Source: an uncultured Pseudomonadota bacterium (GTDB lineage Bacteria > Myxococcota_A > Bradymonadia > Bradymonadales > Bradymonadaceae). From it: a stretch of 64,000 nucleotides of DNA. This document shows, one piece after another, positions 7,540-17,093 of this stretch; positions within the stretch are counted from its first letter, which is position 1; every line of letters begins with the position of its first letter. A program made the translations under genes and the position numbers. The stretch lies in contig CAJXPB010000001.1 in the NCBI GenBank assembly GCA_913057905.1, positions 1,302,001 through 1,366,000 of the forward strand, in the 5' to 3' direction. The notes below the pieces were generated by a model that saw only the letters and a program-made list of their open reading frames with translations, did no database searches and had not been told where the DNA came from.

Positions 7540-9495
7540 TCAGTCCTCGTCGAGGTCATCGCCGATGAGATCGCCGAGCGTGCCGAATCCGCCGGACCCC
7601 GACCCCGTCTCCGAATGCGACGTGGGAACGGACTCGCCGTCGTCGCCGCCTTCACCCTCGGAGCTGCCACCTTTGACCGACAGCGCCATCTTCTGCTCGG
7701 CGGTATCGATGTCGATCACCTTCGCCGACACGGTCTCACCGGGCTCGTAGGTGCTGTGGGGAGTCTCCCCGCCGGCGAGGTCCATTTCACTGCGCGGAAG
7801 CAGTGCCGTGATGCCAGAGGGCAGCCGAATAAACGCCCCGAAATCCTCGATGTTCTCGACGGTCCCCTGAACCTGCGTGCCCTCGGGATAGTCGTCTTGG
7901 ACCGAATCCCAGGGATCGGCCTGGATCGCCTTCATGCTGAGGCTGATCCGTTTTTCGGTCAGATCGATATCCTGGATCTCGACCTCGACCTTGTCGCCCG
8001 GGTCGACCACTTCGCCGCCATCACGGACGTATTCGGTCCGGCTCATCTCGGAGACGTGGACCAACCCCTCGACGTTCTCCAGGATCTCCACGAACGCCCC
8101 AAAACTGGTCGTCCGCGTGACCGTGCCCTCGACGGTCTGGCCGATGGCGAACTCCTCGTTGACCTTCTCCCAGGGGTCCTGAATCGTCGCTTTCCGGCTC
8201 AGGGCGATCTTGGGCGTATCTTCGCCCTGGCGCTTTTTGATCTCGAGGACTTCGACCTCGATCTCTTCGCCCTGGTCGACGATATCCGAGGGCTGATCGA
8301 CGTATCGGTGGCTCAGCTCGGTGACGTGGACCAGACCTTCGACCCCGCCGATGTCGACGAAGGCCCCGAAGTCGGTCGTGCGCGTCACCACCCCGGTGAC
8401 GACCTGACCTTCCTCGAGTTTCTCCAGGGTCTCTTCGGCGGCCTGCTTGCGCTCCTCGCGCAGCAGATCGGCCCGATTTACGACCACGGAGCGTCCGCCA
8501 TCGCGGACCTCTTTGACCAAAAAGCGATAGGTCGCACCGACGTGGGGATCCTTTTCTTCGGTATACCCCAGCTCGATGCCGCTGATCGGGCAAAAGGCGT
8601 CGACTCCGTGGACTTCGACTTCGAATCCACCCTTGTTCGTTCCGGTGACCTTACCCTCGACGGGGACGCCGTTTTTCTGGGCGTCCCGAAGCGCCTCGAT
8701 GCTGCCGTCGCTGCCGGCGAGCTGGTCGCCCAGAAAGATCTCGTCGCCGGCGATCTCGGTAATGTAGAAGGAACGCTGCTCGCCTTCTTCGACCTCGAGG
8801 TTGCCCTCTTCATCCTCGAATTCCCGCCGCTTGGCGATGCCCTCGGTCTGGGGGTCGAGTTGAACGAAGACGTTTCGAGCGCCGACCGACAAGACGGTCC
8901 CTTCGACTCGATCGCCGGTCGAATAGGCGCGCCGCTCGGGCTGACTGGAGTCACTGCCCTCGAACATGGCGGCGAACTCTTCGGTCGTCGCATCTTCGCC
9001 GCCGGCACCGAGTTGTTTCTCGAGTTCGTCGGGCTCGACGACCGGGGCTTCGGGCGGGTCGTCCAGGACCTGTTCGGGCTCGCCGGAATCGTCATCCGAT
9101 GTCTCCGGGGTCTGCCCGCCGGACTGCTCAGATGATGGCGACTCCTGCCGAGCCTCGGACTGGTCGGAGGATTCGTCCTCGGACGATTCCTCTTCGTTCT
9201 CGGTCTCCTCGTCGGATTCGGCCTCCTGTCGCCGGGCCTCCTGCATGTCGACCTCGCGTCGCCGCGGATCGGGCTCGGATTCGTCGGAATCGTCGTCCGA
9301 GTCTTGCGCCTCGCCGGAAGCCTGTCCGGGCATGCCCTCCGTCATGCGAGCCACCCGAACCTTTTCGCCCGGGTCTTTCGACGACTCGTACGGCTTCTTT
9401 TTTTCGGGCTCGGCCTCTTCCTCTTCGATGGTCCGCTTGACGGCCGTGTCCTCATTGTCTTGGCTTTTCTCTTCTTGGTCGTTGTCCTTCGCCAT
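7540..9495 (-). CDS. S1-domain RNA-binding protein (ribosomal protein S1-like) with acidic N-terminal extension
   Basis: A 651-residue protein. Residues 1-190 are extremely Asp/Glu/Ser-rich and look disordered. Five S1/OB repeats follow at roughly 195-265, 280-350, 370-445, 455-535 and 545-620. The middle ones carry the canonical TDFGAFVDIGGVEGLVHVTELS pattern. A Gly/Ser/acidic tail closes the protein. S1 proteins bind single-stranded mRNA in translation initiation or related RNA tasks. Bona fide rpsA usually has six repeats without such an acidic head, so this may be an S1 paralogue. It ends seven bases from the convergent cytochrome gene. Confidence 0.8.
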   Translation of the reverse strand: MAKDNDQEEKSQDNEDTAVKRTIEEEEAEPEKKKPYESSKDPGEKVRVARMTEGMPGQASGEAQDSDDDSDESEPDPRRREVDMQEARRQEAESDEETENEEESSEDESSDQSEARQESPSSEQSGGQTPETSDDDSGEPEQVLDDPPEAPVVEPDELEKQLGAGGEDATTEEFAAMFEGSDSSQPERRAYSTGDRVEGTVLSVGARNVFVQLDPQTEGIAKRREFEDEEGNLEVEEGEQRSFYITEIAGDEIFLGDQLAGSDGSIEALRDAQKNGVPVEGKVTGTNKGGFEVEVHGVDAFCPISGIELGYTEEKDPHVGATYRFLVKEVRDGGRSVVVNRADLLREERKQAAEETLEKLEEGQVVTGVVTRTTDFGAFVDIGGVEGLVHVTELSHRYVDQPSDIVDQGEEIEVEVLEIKKRQGEDTPKIALSRKATIQDPWEKVNEEFAIGQTVEGTVTRTTSFGAFVEILENVEGLVHVSEMSRTEYVRDGGEVVDPGDKVEVEIQDIDLTEKRISLSMKAIQADPWDSVQDDYPEGTQVQGTVENIEDFGAFIRLPSGITALLPRSEMDLAGGETPHSTYEPGETVSAKVIDIDTAEQKMALSVKGGSSEGEGGDDGESVPTSHSETGSGSGGFGTLGDLIGDDLDED

Positions 9496-9550
9496 GTCCT
9501 TGGAGCCTCGCAGGGTCGAACGTAGCTGGCGTTCGCGTCGAGTTCGACGA

Positions 9551-9568
9551 ATTCGGTTTGAACCGAAT
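9551..9568. promoter_or_regulatory. Perfect 18-base dyad between the S1 gene and its divergent neighbour
   Basis: ATTCGGTT-TG-AACCGAAT, two perfect eight-base arms around a two-base centre. It lies 56-73 bases upstream of the S1-protein start and about 125 bases before the divergent start at 9691. It could be an operator for a dimeric regulator or a hairpin in the S1 mRNA leader. Confidence 0.5.
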
Positions 9569-9690
9569 GTCTTCGAACGGAAATTCTTTGAACAAGGTAG
9601 CAGGCTGCGCGTCAGATGGGTGCAGCCTCCGGGGTTCCGGTTGAACGGATCCCTGCGTATAACAACCCCCGCGCGGGATCAACTCCTCCC

Positions 9691-11076
9691 ATGCCCCCTG
9701 ATGACGACTCACATACCGAGGGCGACGACGATACGTCGACGGAGATCCGCTGGCCCATCGCCGCAGGTCTGGCCGGCAGCCTTCTCCTGCACGCATTCAT
9801 CGTCTTCGTCGGCCCGATGCTCTCGGCGATGCTCCCGGATCTGACCCCTCCCGTCGAGTGGACCCGCGCACCGCAGGAACTCGAGATGATCGGCTCGTTC
9901 GCTCCGGACCGCACCGCCCGGACGGAGCCCGATTCCTCGAAAAAACAGAGCTCTCAGCCCGAACGCCAGGTCAGTGAACAGTTGGAGACCGAAGAGGGGC
10001 CCGAGGCCTTCGAGAAGGCGTTCGAACCCGACGAGTCGAACCAACTGGCAGAGCGTCCGAATGAACCCGCCGCGAAACCGAGAAACGTCGGAGAGACCCC
10101 TGCCGATTCGAACCGGCCCCCATCGGCTGAGCCGGATCTTCCCGAGCTAGACCGCGCCGGACCATCGAACCTCCCGGATCTCTCCGGATTCGCGCCGGGC
10201 AACGCCCTGATGTCGGCGCTGATTCGAATGAAACCTCTGCGCGGCCAGCCCTACGAATCCGAAGCCACACGTCTGCTTCAGCGACTGCCCGACTACCACA
10301 TTCTCGCCGATGCGAGCGGTGTCGAACCCACGCGAGTCATCGACTCGTTCTTCATGGCGTCCTCGAACCCTCGATACATTCAGCGGACCTTCCTGGCGAT
10401 CCGTCACAATCGTTCCAAGCCGGAGATTCGCCAAATCCTGGACCGCCGGTATCCCGACCCGCCGCCCTGGGACACCGTCGCCGGCATGCCCCGCCGCGCC
10501 CTCATCCCGAATGTCGATGGCTACCGCGACGACCGCAATATCCTGCTGGCCGATGATCAGACCCTGGTCGTCGCGCGCGACCAGTGGCTGGACACCCTGC
10601 TCGGCGAATCCGACGATGCGCCGATGCTCGAGGCCCTGAGACACGTCCACGAAACCGCTGAAGACGACCAGACCATCGCTTTGCTGAGCGCCACCGGCCT
10701 TCGCTATCGCATCCCGGGGCTGCGTCCATTGACATTCGAGTCGGTCCGGCTGGCGATCCGCGACCCCGAAGCGCCGACCCTTAAAGTCGACCTCAAGCTT
10801 CCGTCTGCCACCGATGCGCAGGATTTCGTCGATGCCTGCCCTCGGATGCGGGATTCGATCAAGCGGGCCATCCCCGGCTCCTACCTGATCGGCCTGGACG
10901 CCCTGGTCGATCGGCTGACTTGCCGCGCCGAGGGCAACTACGCTCACGTGAGCGCGACGTACCAGCCCGAGCAGATGCGCCGGCTGCTGAACCTGGCCAC
11001 CATGGCCATTCCGCACCCTCCGTCCCTGGCCCGGCTTCCGGCGCCTCCCGCAGCCCGAAGTGAAGACCGACAGTAA
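9691..11076 (+). CDS. TonB-like N-terminally anchored periplasmic protein of unknown function
   Basis: A 461-residue protein. After an acidic cytoplasmic N-tail comes one transmembrane helix (about residues 21-45) containing GSLLLHAFIVFVGP, the signature of TonB-family anchors. A Pro/Glu/Ser-rich periplasmic linker runs to about residue 165 (ESSQPE-like charged repeats), and a folded C-terminal half follows. That half has no TonB C-terminal domain that I can recognise. ATG 9691 was chosen because the TM topology starts cleanly there; ATG 9616 would add 25 residues. It may be a TonB/AgmX-like anchor with a different cargo domain. Confidence 0.55.
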   Translation: MPPDDDSHTEGDDDTSTEIRWPIAAGLAGSLLLHAFIVFVGPMLSAMLPDLTPPVEWTRAPQELEMIGSFAPDRTARTEPDSSKKQSSQPERQVSEQLETEEGPEAFEKAFEPDESNQLAERPNEPAAKPRNVGETPADSNRPPSAEPDLPELDRAGPSNLPDLSGFAPGNALMSALIRMKPLRGQPYESEATRLLQRLPDYHILADASGVEPTRVIDSFFMASSNPRYIQRTFLAIRHNRSKPEIRQILDRRYPDPPPWDTVAGMPRRALIPNVDGYRDDRNILLADDQTLVVARDQWLDTLLGESDDAPMLEALRHVHETAEDDQTIALLSATGLRYRIPGLRPLTFESVRLAIRDPEAPTLKVDLKLPSATDAQDFVDACPRMRDSIKRAIPGSYLIGLDALVDRLTCRAEGNYAHVSATYQPEQMRRLLNLATMAIPHPPSLARLPAPPAARSEDRQ

Positions 11077-11160
11077 GGCTCTTTTTATTCTGCTCGTCGG
11101 GTTTGCTAGGCTTCGGTGGCACAGTCCATCAGACCGATCTCTCTACATGGGGATGGATCG

Positions 11161-13368
11161 ATGAGCAGACAGTTTCGACTGGTCGCCTTCGCTGCCGCCG
11201 GGCTCCTCTCTGTCAGCGCGTGTACGGAGAGCGACGTTCCGGGTGGCTCCCAGTCGATGGATGCCTCCATCGACGCGGACGCACAGACAGACCCAGACAT
11301 GTCGAAGGAGGATGCTGCGGATGTATCCGGCGACGGAGACACCTGGTCGTGGCCGGATGTCCCTGATGAAATCGAACGTGGACCCGAAGAATGGACGCAA
11401 CTGGAGGGCTTTTACGGCGGAGAGCTCGTCACTGTCATCGACGAAAACGTCATCGCCCGCACTCAGGACGAACAATTCCGCTACACTACTGGAGAGGGCA
11501 GATGGCAGTCCGTCTCGGACCTTCCACTGGCTGCTGCCACCGATGGTTCATTCGGCGAAGGGGAGACATACGCCGAGACCGACGATCATCGGTATCTCCT
11601 GGGCTCCTTCGACGATGATTTCGAGACCGACTTGCTCGAGAGCCCTCGTGGGAGCACCGAGTTCCAGAAGATTCCACTCCCGGACGTCGACCACGCGATG
11701 TCCCTGCACACGGTCAATGACCAGTTGATTCTATTGAACAGGGGCGGTGACGCCGGAGTTGAAGGAGACTTGCATCGCCTTACAGACACTGGAACGTGGG
11801 AGCGAATCACGCCCGGAGGTCGCTTCGGTCTCGGTCCCCCGCCCCGCATCACGGCGAAGGCTGGCCTGCTCGTCTCTCCGGACTTCTCGAACCAGGAGAC
11901 GACCCTCCAGGTCTCGACCGATACGGGACAGAGCTGGAGAGACCTCGGCGAGAATATCCGATCGTTTCGCCGCTACAACTCCTGGGCAGCCTTCGACGGC
12001 AAGCTGTACGCGCGAGTCCCCTACAACTCACCGGCCGAGGGCGGCGTCGAGCCGGCGATCGTCGAACTGAATCACCGGCCCGAAGTGAGACGGCTCGGCC
12101 TCCCTTCGCAGGGACTCTCCAACGTCATGGAGGGCGGTCTCTTCACCCTCGACGGCTCCCTCTACGGAGTCGGCTCCCGCGGGACGATCTCAAAGATCGA
12201 CGTCGACCAACGGGAGGTTAGCGTCGTCATGGATCGGCCGTTGCAGTGGCCACTCGGTGCAAACCCGCAAAACCTCATGAGTTCTGGAGATACACTGTAT
12301 CTCGAAGTCTCTGGACCCTCCTCTGAGGAGAGTGTTCTGACATGGACACCCGGCCAGGATCGATGGACATTCGCCTCGGTAAATGAAACGTCGGCCCTGC
12401 GTCTGCACGCAAATGAAGGGCACCTCTGGGGCTATGCCGGGTCGATGCGATCGTGGCAGCCGTCGTCGAGTCAATGGAATTCGGCGACCGAGACAGCCAG
12501 TCTGGACGCAACGTCCCGGTTGGTCGCCGCTGGTCCTGCGATGTTCCGCCGCAACCAACCCGATAGCGAACTCGAGATCTGGTGGCACTCTCGGGGATGG
12601 CGGGCGACCGGCCAATTTGAGACGCCCGAATCCGACGATTCGACCGACTCGACACCTCAAAAGTTCGGGTACCTCGAAGACGCCGATGTCTTCGAGGACG
12701 GGTTCATCCTCGGGTTTACTCGGGTGAACCAATTCTTCGGCGGATCCGGGCCCGACCCGGACGAAGACGACCCGAATGAGCCGGCTCCGCTGGGAGCGGG
12801 CCTCTACAAGTGGAATCCGGCAAACAACAACGTATTTCGATTCAAATACAACGCTGATCCCGACGGCGAGCGTCCGGGAATTCGGAGCGTCACTGCCCAC
12901 AACAGTGATATCTGGGTCTCCGTCTCGCCGCTGACAAACCCAGCCAGACGGGATCCATCGACTATCTATCGCATTCGAGATGGCCGATGGAGCCAAATTT
13001 CGACCGATGGGCTAAACCAGGTCCGAGGGATACAGTCTCACGACGGAGAGCTCTACGCGGCGATCTCGGACACATCCAAAGACATCGACTCCTTTGTCCG
13101 CTGGTCGCCTTCGGAGCGGAGGTTCAAGCCGCTCGACAAGGCGGCCGAAGACGGGGTCCGCTACCGCAAACTGACGTCTCAGGGACCCCTGGCGGTCTCA
13201 TCCACGGGTTACTTCCTGCACCAGGGTGACACAGAGGGTTGGAAACAGATCGCCGAGCCCATCCCCGGAACTGACTCGCGGATTGAAACCGTCGCCGTCG
13301 ACCGAGCTACCCTCAACGTCGGCTTGGCCGCAGGTGGAGTTTGGTCGATAGGCATACAGCAACGATGA
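11161..13368 (+). CDS. Lipoprotein, probable beta-propeller, function unknown
   Basis: A 735-residue lipoprotein: signal peptide with lipobox SVSAC and lipidated Cys21, followed by an Asp-rich spacer (about residues 25-60). The rest is built of repeated strand-turn units with recurrent Trp and Gly (for example TWERITPGG, GQSWRDLGENI, GRWSQISTDGL), the rhythm of sialidase/BNR-like or kelch-like propellers. Phrases such as STDTGQSW resemble BNR Asp-box repeats. No catalytic set was recognised. It stands alone between unrelated genes. Confidence 0.6.
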   Translation: MSRQFRLVAFAAAGLLSVSACTESDVPGGSQSMDASIDADAQTDPDMSKEDAADVSGDGDTWSWPDVPDEIERGPEEWTQLEGFYGGELVTVIDENVIARTQDEQFRYTTGEGRWQSVSDLPLAAATDGSFGEGETYAETDDHRYLLGSFDDDFETDLLESPRGSTEFQKIPLPDVDHAMSLHTVNDQLILLNRGGDAGVEGDLHRLTDTGTWERITPGGRFGLGPPPRITAKAGLLVSPDFSNQETTLQVSTDTGQSWRDLGENIRSFRRYNSWAAFDGKLYARVPYNSPAEGGVEPAIVELNHRPEVRRLGLPSQGLSNVMEGGLFTLDGSLYGVGSRGTISKIDVDQREVSVVMDRPLQWPLGANPQNLMSSGDTLYLEVSGPSSEESVLTWTPGQDRWTFASVNETSALRLHANEGHLWGYAGSMRSWQPSSSQWNSATETASLDATSRLVAAGPAMFRRNQPDSELEIWWHSRGWRATGQFETPESDDSTDSTPQKFGYLEDADVFEDGFILGFTRVNQFFGGSGPDPDEDDPNEPAPLGAGLYKWNPANNNVFRFKYNADPDGERPGIRSVTAHNSDIWVSVSPLTNPARRDPSTIYRIRDGRWSQISTDGLNQVRGIQSHDGELYAAISDTSKDIDSFVRWSPSERRFKPLDKAAEDGVRYRKLTSQGPLAVSSTGYFLHQGDTEGWKQIAEPIPGTDSRIETVAVDRATLNVGLAAGGVWSIGIQQR

Positions 13369-13444
13369 TCGTTGCGGACGGAATGTCACGGTGGTAGATT
13401 GGGCGCTCTAACCCGTTAAATGGGCATCTTCATGGGAGGGAAAG

Positions 13445-14890
13445 ATGGCGGACCGAATCGATTCGAATGCACGACGACGTTCTGTCGCCGACGACTCATC
13501 TCGCTCGAGCGACGCGTGTAGCTCGGCCCGGAGTTCGGCGGCCGAGAGGTCCTCTGCCGAGATCGAGCCTCGCACATGGCCCGTCGGTTCGAACGGGTCG
13601 GAACGACTGCAGTCGGTGCTCCGCCACGGCGGATCCCAGGATTCCGACGATCCGGGATTTGGCGAATTATTTGAAAGCCTTGGCTCGGATCTGCGCGATC
13701 CCACCTCGAGCTGGAACGAGGCCTCGGATGCCCTGCGACTCGGTCACCTCAAATACATGGGCCCCGGGGACCTCGCCACGCTGGTAGGGAACCGTCAGCG
13801 ACTTGCATCGGAGATAGAGTCCGCGCTCACCGCCGGGTTTCCCGATAAATCCGCCGACGACATCGCCCGGCGTGTCACCCAGCTCACCGGACAGATGGAA
13901 TCCTTGTTTACGGCCCGAATTCGGACCACGATCGCTGGTCGAGCCCGGCAGACGATCAATGTGGCTCGCCGTCCCTTCGAAGCCATCGCTCAAAACAAAG
14001 AGAGCAGACGGACCTTTCTGGCCACCGTCGCCTGTGCATCGAATGACCCCGGGGTCGTGTCGAATCGACTCGCCTCCCTTGGGCTCCCGGAAGACACCTG
14101 TGAGGAGTTGGGGCGAACGCTGGCTGGAATCAGCGGAGAAGACGCGATCGCTTCCCTGCACGCCGGGGAGCCCGGGCCGACCATCGACGGCTGGTTTTCC
14201 GATGAGGGGACCTACGACCGCGCAGACCGGCTCTTGAAAGAGGCGCTCGGGCGACAACTGAATCATCTGGACGAACTCGATGACGAGGCGAGACGCAGCG
14301 CCTTTGAGAAGCCAGATTCGTTTTCCGGGGGGCTGTCAGAGGACGGCGACATCCTGACCCGGGCCGACTTTGCCATCGCCCGCGAATCGGTGTTCCGGCA
14401 ATTCGGACTCGACCCGACCCGGTCCCGCGAGGACGACCCCGTGCGGGCCGGCGCCTCGGCGATCCTCGCCGAAGCAATCGACGAGGCCGAAGAACATGAA
14501 GATCGACGAGCGTTCAATGATAGCGTCATCAACGCCGGATGGAGCCTGATGACCGTGGGGACCGGCACCGTAGCAGACCTCACCTCGCTGGGCGCTGAAA
14601 CGGCCATCAAAGCAGGCCTGGCTCAAGACGAACTCCAACGCACTCAACTCGCCCATCAGATTGGTCTCGCGGGCGAAGCGGCGATCGCCGGAGGTGAAGG
14701 GGAGGTGGCGTCGGTCGTTGCAACCGGCGTCGCCGCCGCGCTCTTCCCCGATTCCGACTCGGGGATCTTGGCGTCATTCGTGGAAAGCCAGATGAAGGAG
14801 GTCGCCAAAACAGCAGTCGGCGACATGGCTCGCGCCCGGGCCGAACGACGGGTACGTGACCGCCACCGAGGCGCTCACCTCGACGACTGA
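13445..14890 (+). CDS. Hypothetical protein, Arg/Asp/Ala-rich, no signal peptide
   Basis: A 481-residue protein that I do not recognise. GGAGG five bases before the ATG fixes the start. The N-terminal 55 residues are Ser/Arg-rich and probably disordered. Residues 70-330 are helical and charged. Near residues 355-440 is a Gly/Ala-rich stretch (WSLMTVGTGTVADLTSLGAETAIKAGL and VASVVATGVAAALFP) that may be a weak membrane-active or packing helix pair. The C-terminus is basic. No catalytic motif was seen. Confidence 0.6.
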   Translation: MADRIDSNARRRSVADDSSRSSDACSSARSSAAERSSAEIEPRTWPVGSNGSERLQSVLRHGGSQDSDDPGFGELFESLGSDLRDPTSSWNEASDALRLGHLKYMGPGDLATLVGNRQRLASEIESALTAGFPDKSADDIARRVTQLTGQMESLFTARIRTTIAGRARQTINVARRPFEAIAQNKESRRTFLATVACASNDPGVVSNRLASLGLPEDTCEELGRTLAGISGEDAIASLHAGEPGPTIDGWFSDEGTYDRADRLLKEALGRQLNHLDELDDEARRSAFEKPDSFSGGLSEDGDILTRADFAIARESVFRQFGLDPTRSREDDPVRAGASAILAEAIDEAEEHEDRRAFNDSVINAGWSLMTVGTGTVADLTSLGAETAIKAGLAQDELQRTQLAHQIGLAGEAAIAGGEGEVASVVATGVAAALFPDSDSGILASFVESQMKEVAKTAVGDMARARAERRVRDRHRGAHLDD

Positions 14891-14911
14891 CCTCCTTCGT
14901 CGACGACGATG

Positions 14912-16051
14912 TTACGGACGCTTGGCGAGGTCGGTGGCGGACTGGCGAATCCCCTCGCGCAACCGCGGGTCGCTCGAGTCTTCGACAATCGGCTCGACCG
15001 CTTCGGCGAGCCTCCGAGGAAGCTCGGGGAACAGCTCTCGGTATTCCTGCTCGTCGAAGAAGCCTCTGTCCACCAGGTAGTCGAGCCAGCGACCCAGGAC
15101 CTTCACAAAGATCCCTTCTCGATATCCGTCGCGAAACTGACGTTCCGAAGCGCTGCGCACAAAGTCGGCCGGGGCCGTGGCGGAGAAGGCGAGCCGGCCC
15201 TGCGAGACGAGCGGAGCTTCCTCCTCGACCAGATGCCGATAGAAGGCCTCGAGTTCTTGGAACGCCAATGTCGCCGTCGAAAGTGACCACCCCTTCGTCA
15301 ACAACGTTCCCCAGAGCTCCGCGGCCACCCGGGTGGCGACATCCATCATTTCGTCGGGCACATCCGCATCGACCTGTTCGGGCTCGACTCGGGAGGAAAC
15401 CGAGGCGTGATCCAGAAGTTCGCGGATTCCATCTCGACGCGAGGGGTCAACCACCTCCGACAGCCGTTCGAAGAGTTCGTCGGTGCCGTCTTCATCTCGA
15501 ACCGCCTCGCCGACCGCCAGAGTAATCGCGGACCACGCATATTCGGACTTACCGCCGAGAAGCTCCGGGTTGTCCCGAACGCCCGGCCATTCTTCGATCA
15601 TCGGCTCCACCAACGGATCGGCCTCGCCGTGGTACATCACCATATCGAGAGCCGCGGCGACGACCTCGGGACTCTGGTGGAAGAGAGCCGGAAGAATTGC
15701 GATCTCTTCGGGCGGCGGAGAGACTCCATCGACCAGATATGCCTGGACCAGGCGCCACTGGAGCCTGGCGAGCTCCGGTTTGACGGCGTCGGACCGTTCG
15801 GCTCGCATCTTTTCGAGTAGTTCTCGATACCGACTGCGATCCTCGGCCGTCTCGCATGCCGTCCACAGACGGTTGGCGAACTCAAACACGTGTTCCGGGT
15901 CGAAGTCCTCACCGCTGTCGACCAGCCGGTCGGCCAATTCAAACTTGTGATCTAGATCCGAGGACTCGAATCGATCCCACAGCTCGTTCCATTCCTGAAG
16001 CGCCTGTTCAAGTTCCGCATCGATTTCCGGCTGTCCTTGCTGACCACTCAT
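14912..16051 (-). CDS. Hypothetical acidic helical protein
   Basis: A 379-residue cytoplasmic protein with no signal peptide, rich in Glu, Asp, Trp and Leu, and probably all-helical and repeat-like (ELADRLVDSGEDFDPEHVFEFANRLW). GGAGAAG directly before the ATG supports the start. I recognise no family. It ends 22 bases from the convergent preceding gene. Confidence 0.6.
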   Translation of the reverse strand: MSGQQGQPEIDAELEQALQEWNELWDRFESSDLDHKFELADRLVDSGEDFDPEHVFEFANRLWTACETAEDRSRYRELLEKMRAERSDAVKPELARLQWRLVQAYLVDGVSPPPEEIAILPALFHQSPEVVAAALDMVMYHGEADPLVEPMIEEWPGVRDNPELLGGKSEYAWSAITLAVGEAVRDEDGTDELFERLSEVVDPSRRDGIRELLDHASVSSRVEPEQVDADVPDEMMDVATRVAAELWGTLLTKGWSLSTATLAFQELEAFYRHLVEEEAPLVSQGRLAFSATAPADFVRSASERQFRDGYREGIFVKVLGRWLDYLVDRGFFDEQEYRELFPELPRRLAEAVEPIVEDSSDPRLREGIRQSATDLAKRP

Positions 16052-16102
16052 GACTTCTCCTGTGTGGGGAGGCTGATATCAAAAAAATCGACGAACCCGC
16101 CG

Positions 16103-16116
16103 AGGTGTCAACACCT
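16103..16116. promoter_or_regulatory. 14-base dyad upstream of the transporter-like barrel gene
   Basis: AGGTGT-CA-ACACCT is a perfect dyad. It lies in the 151-base divergent intergenic region, about 20 bases upstream of a TTGACA hexamer. It is a candidate operator for one or both divergent genes. Confidence 0.4.
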
Positions 16117-16202
16117 TACCGTCCGCCAATTTGACAACGGACTCGAGCGCAGTACGGTCGTGATGGTCGAATGCTCTTGGTTGATGACCCTCGAAAGAAG
16201 TG

Positions 16203-17075
16203 ATGCCCATGCTGACGATTTCGAACGCTCGCCCGTGCTGGTCTGTCGCCGCCCTGAGTGCACTTTCGGTCTTGCTGCTCGCTCAGCCGATCGCGGCCCA
16301 GGAGGAGCCAGCCGACGAATCGAATGCGTCGGCGCCGGCGGAGGAACAGCCTGCAGAGACGAGCGACGATGAAGATACCATCGACGACGATCTCGACGTC
16401 GTCGCCAGCGACCGACCCGGATTCACCGACAGCAGTGTTGTTCTGCCACCCCAGTCCTTCCAACTCGAAGCCGGCGCGTCGTTCGACGTGATGGATCAAC
16501 AGACCAGCTTCGACCCGCTCAATATCGTCGCCAGATACGGGGTCGTCGAGTTATTCGAGCTTCGCCTTGGAGTAAATGCCCTGGGCGTCGACGGCGTGGG
16601 CAACGCGGCCACCGCCACCGATGTTTCTCCGGTCTCCGATGTGACACTTGGCGGAAAGGTCGGAGCCCAGCTCAGCGACATGGTCTCACTGGGAGTGCTT
16701 CCGTACGTCTCCGCCAACGAGGTGTCCAGCGACGTCGCCGTGTCCGGGGGGGTCAACGCGCTGCTCGATCTCACTGCGGGAGAACCCCTCTCACTGACAT
16801 TCAATCTGGGAGTCGCCAACATCGAAGACAGAGATGGCAACCGTGGGTTCGAGACCTCGGGCGGGATGAGCCTGAACATCGGGATCATCGATGATCTCGA
16901 CGCCTACTGGGAACTGTACGCAATCCTGCCCCCGGAGCAGGACATCGGCATCTACACGGATGGGGGCGTCATGTATCGGCTCACCGACACCCTTCAGGTC
17001 GACGCCTGGATCGGCGTGCAGATCCCCGACGCATCGAGCATCATCGGTGGCATCGGCGTCGCCTACAGGATTTAG
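16203..17075 (+). CDS. Outer-membrane barrel of the 'phenol MetA-pathway/transporter' type
   Basis: A 290-residue exported protein. A signal peptide ends near IAAQ|E, an acidic linker covers about residues 38-65, and then DRPGFTDSSVVLPPQSFQLEAG appears. That opening is characteristic of the PF13557-type barrel family, whose members read like DRPxFTxxxxxxPxGxxQxExG. Short Gly-rich beta strands follow and end in VAYRI, an outer-membrane-like C-terminus. GTG 16200 and ATG 16209 are alternative starts. Substrate unknown. Confidence 0.7.
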   Translation: MPMLTISNARPCWSVAALSALSVLLLAQPIAAQEEPADESNASAPAEEQPAETSDDEDTIDDDLDVVASDRPGFTDSSVVLPPQSFQLEAGASFDVMDQQTSFDPLNIVARYGVVELFELRLGVNALGVDGVGNAATATDVSPVSDVTLGGKVGAQLSDMVSLGVLPYVSANEVSSDVAVSGGVNALLDLTAGEPLSLTFNLGVANIEDRDGNRGFETSGGMSLNIGIIDDLDAYWELYAILPPEQDIGIYTDGGVMYRLTDTLQVDAWIGVQIPDASSIIGGIGVAYRI

Positions 17076-17093
17076 AATCCGCATCCGTCGACG

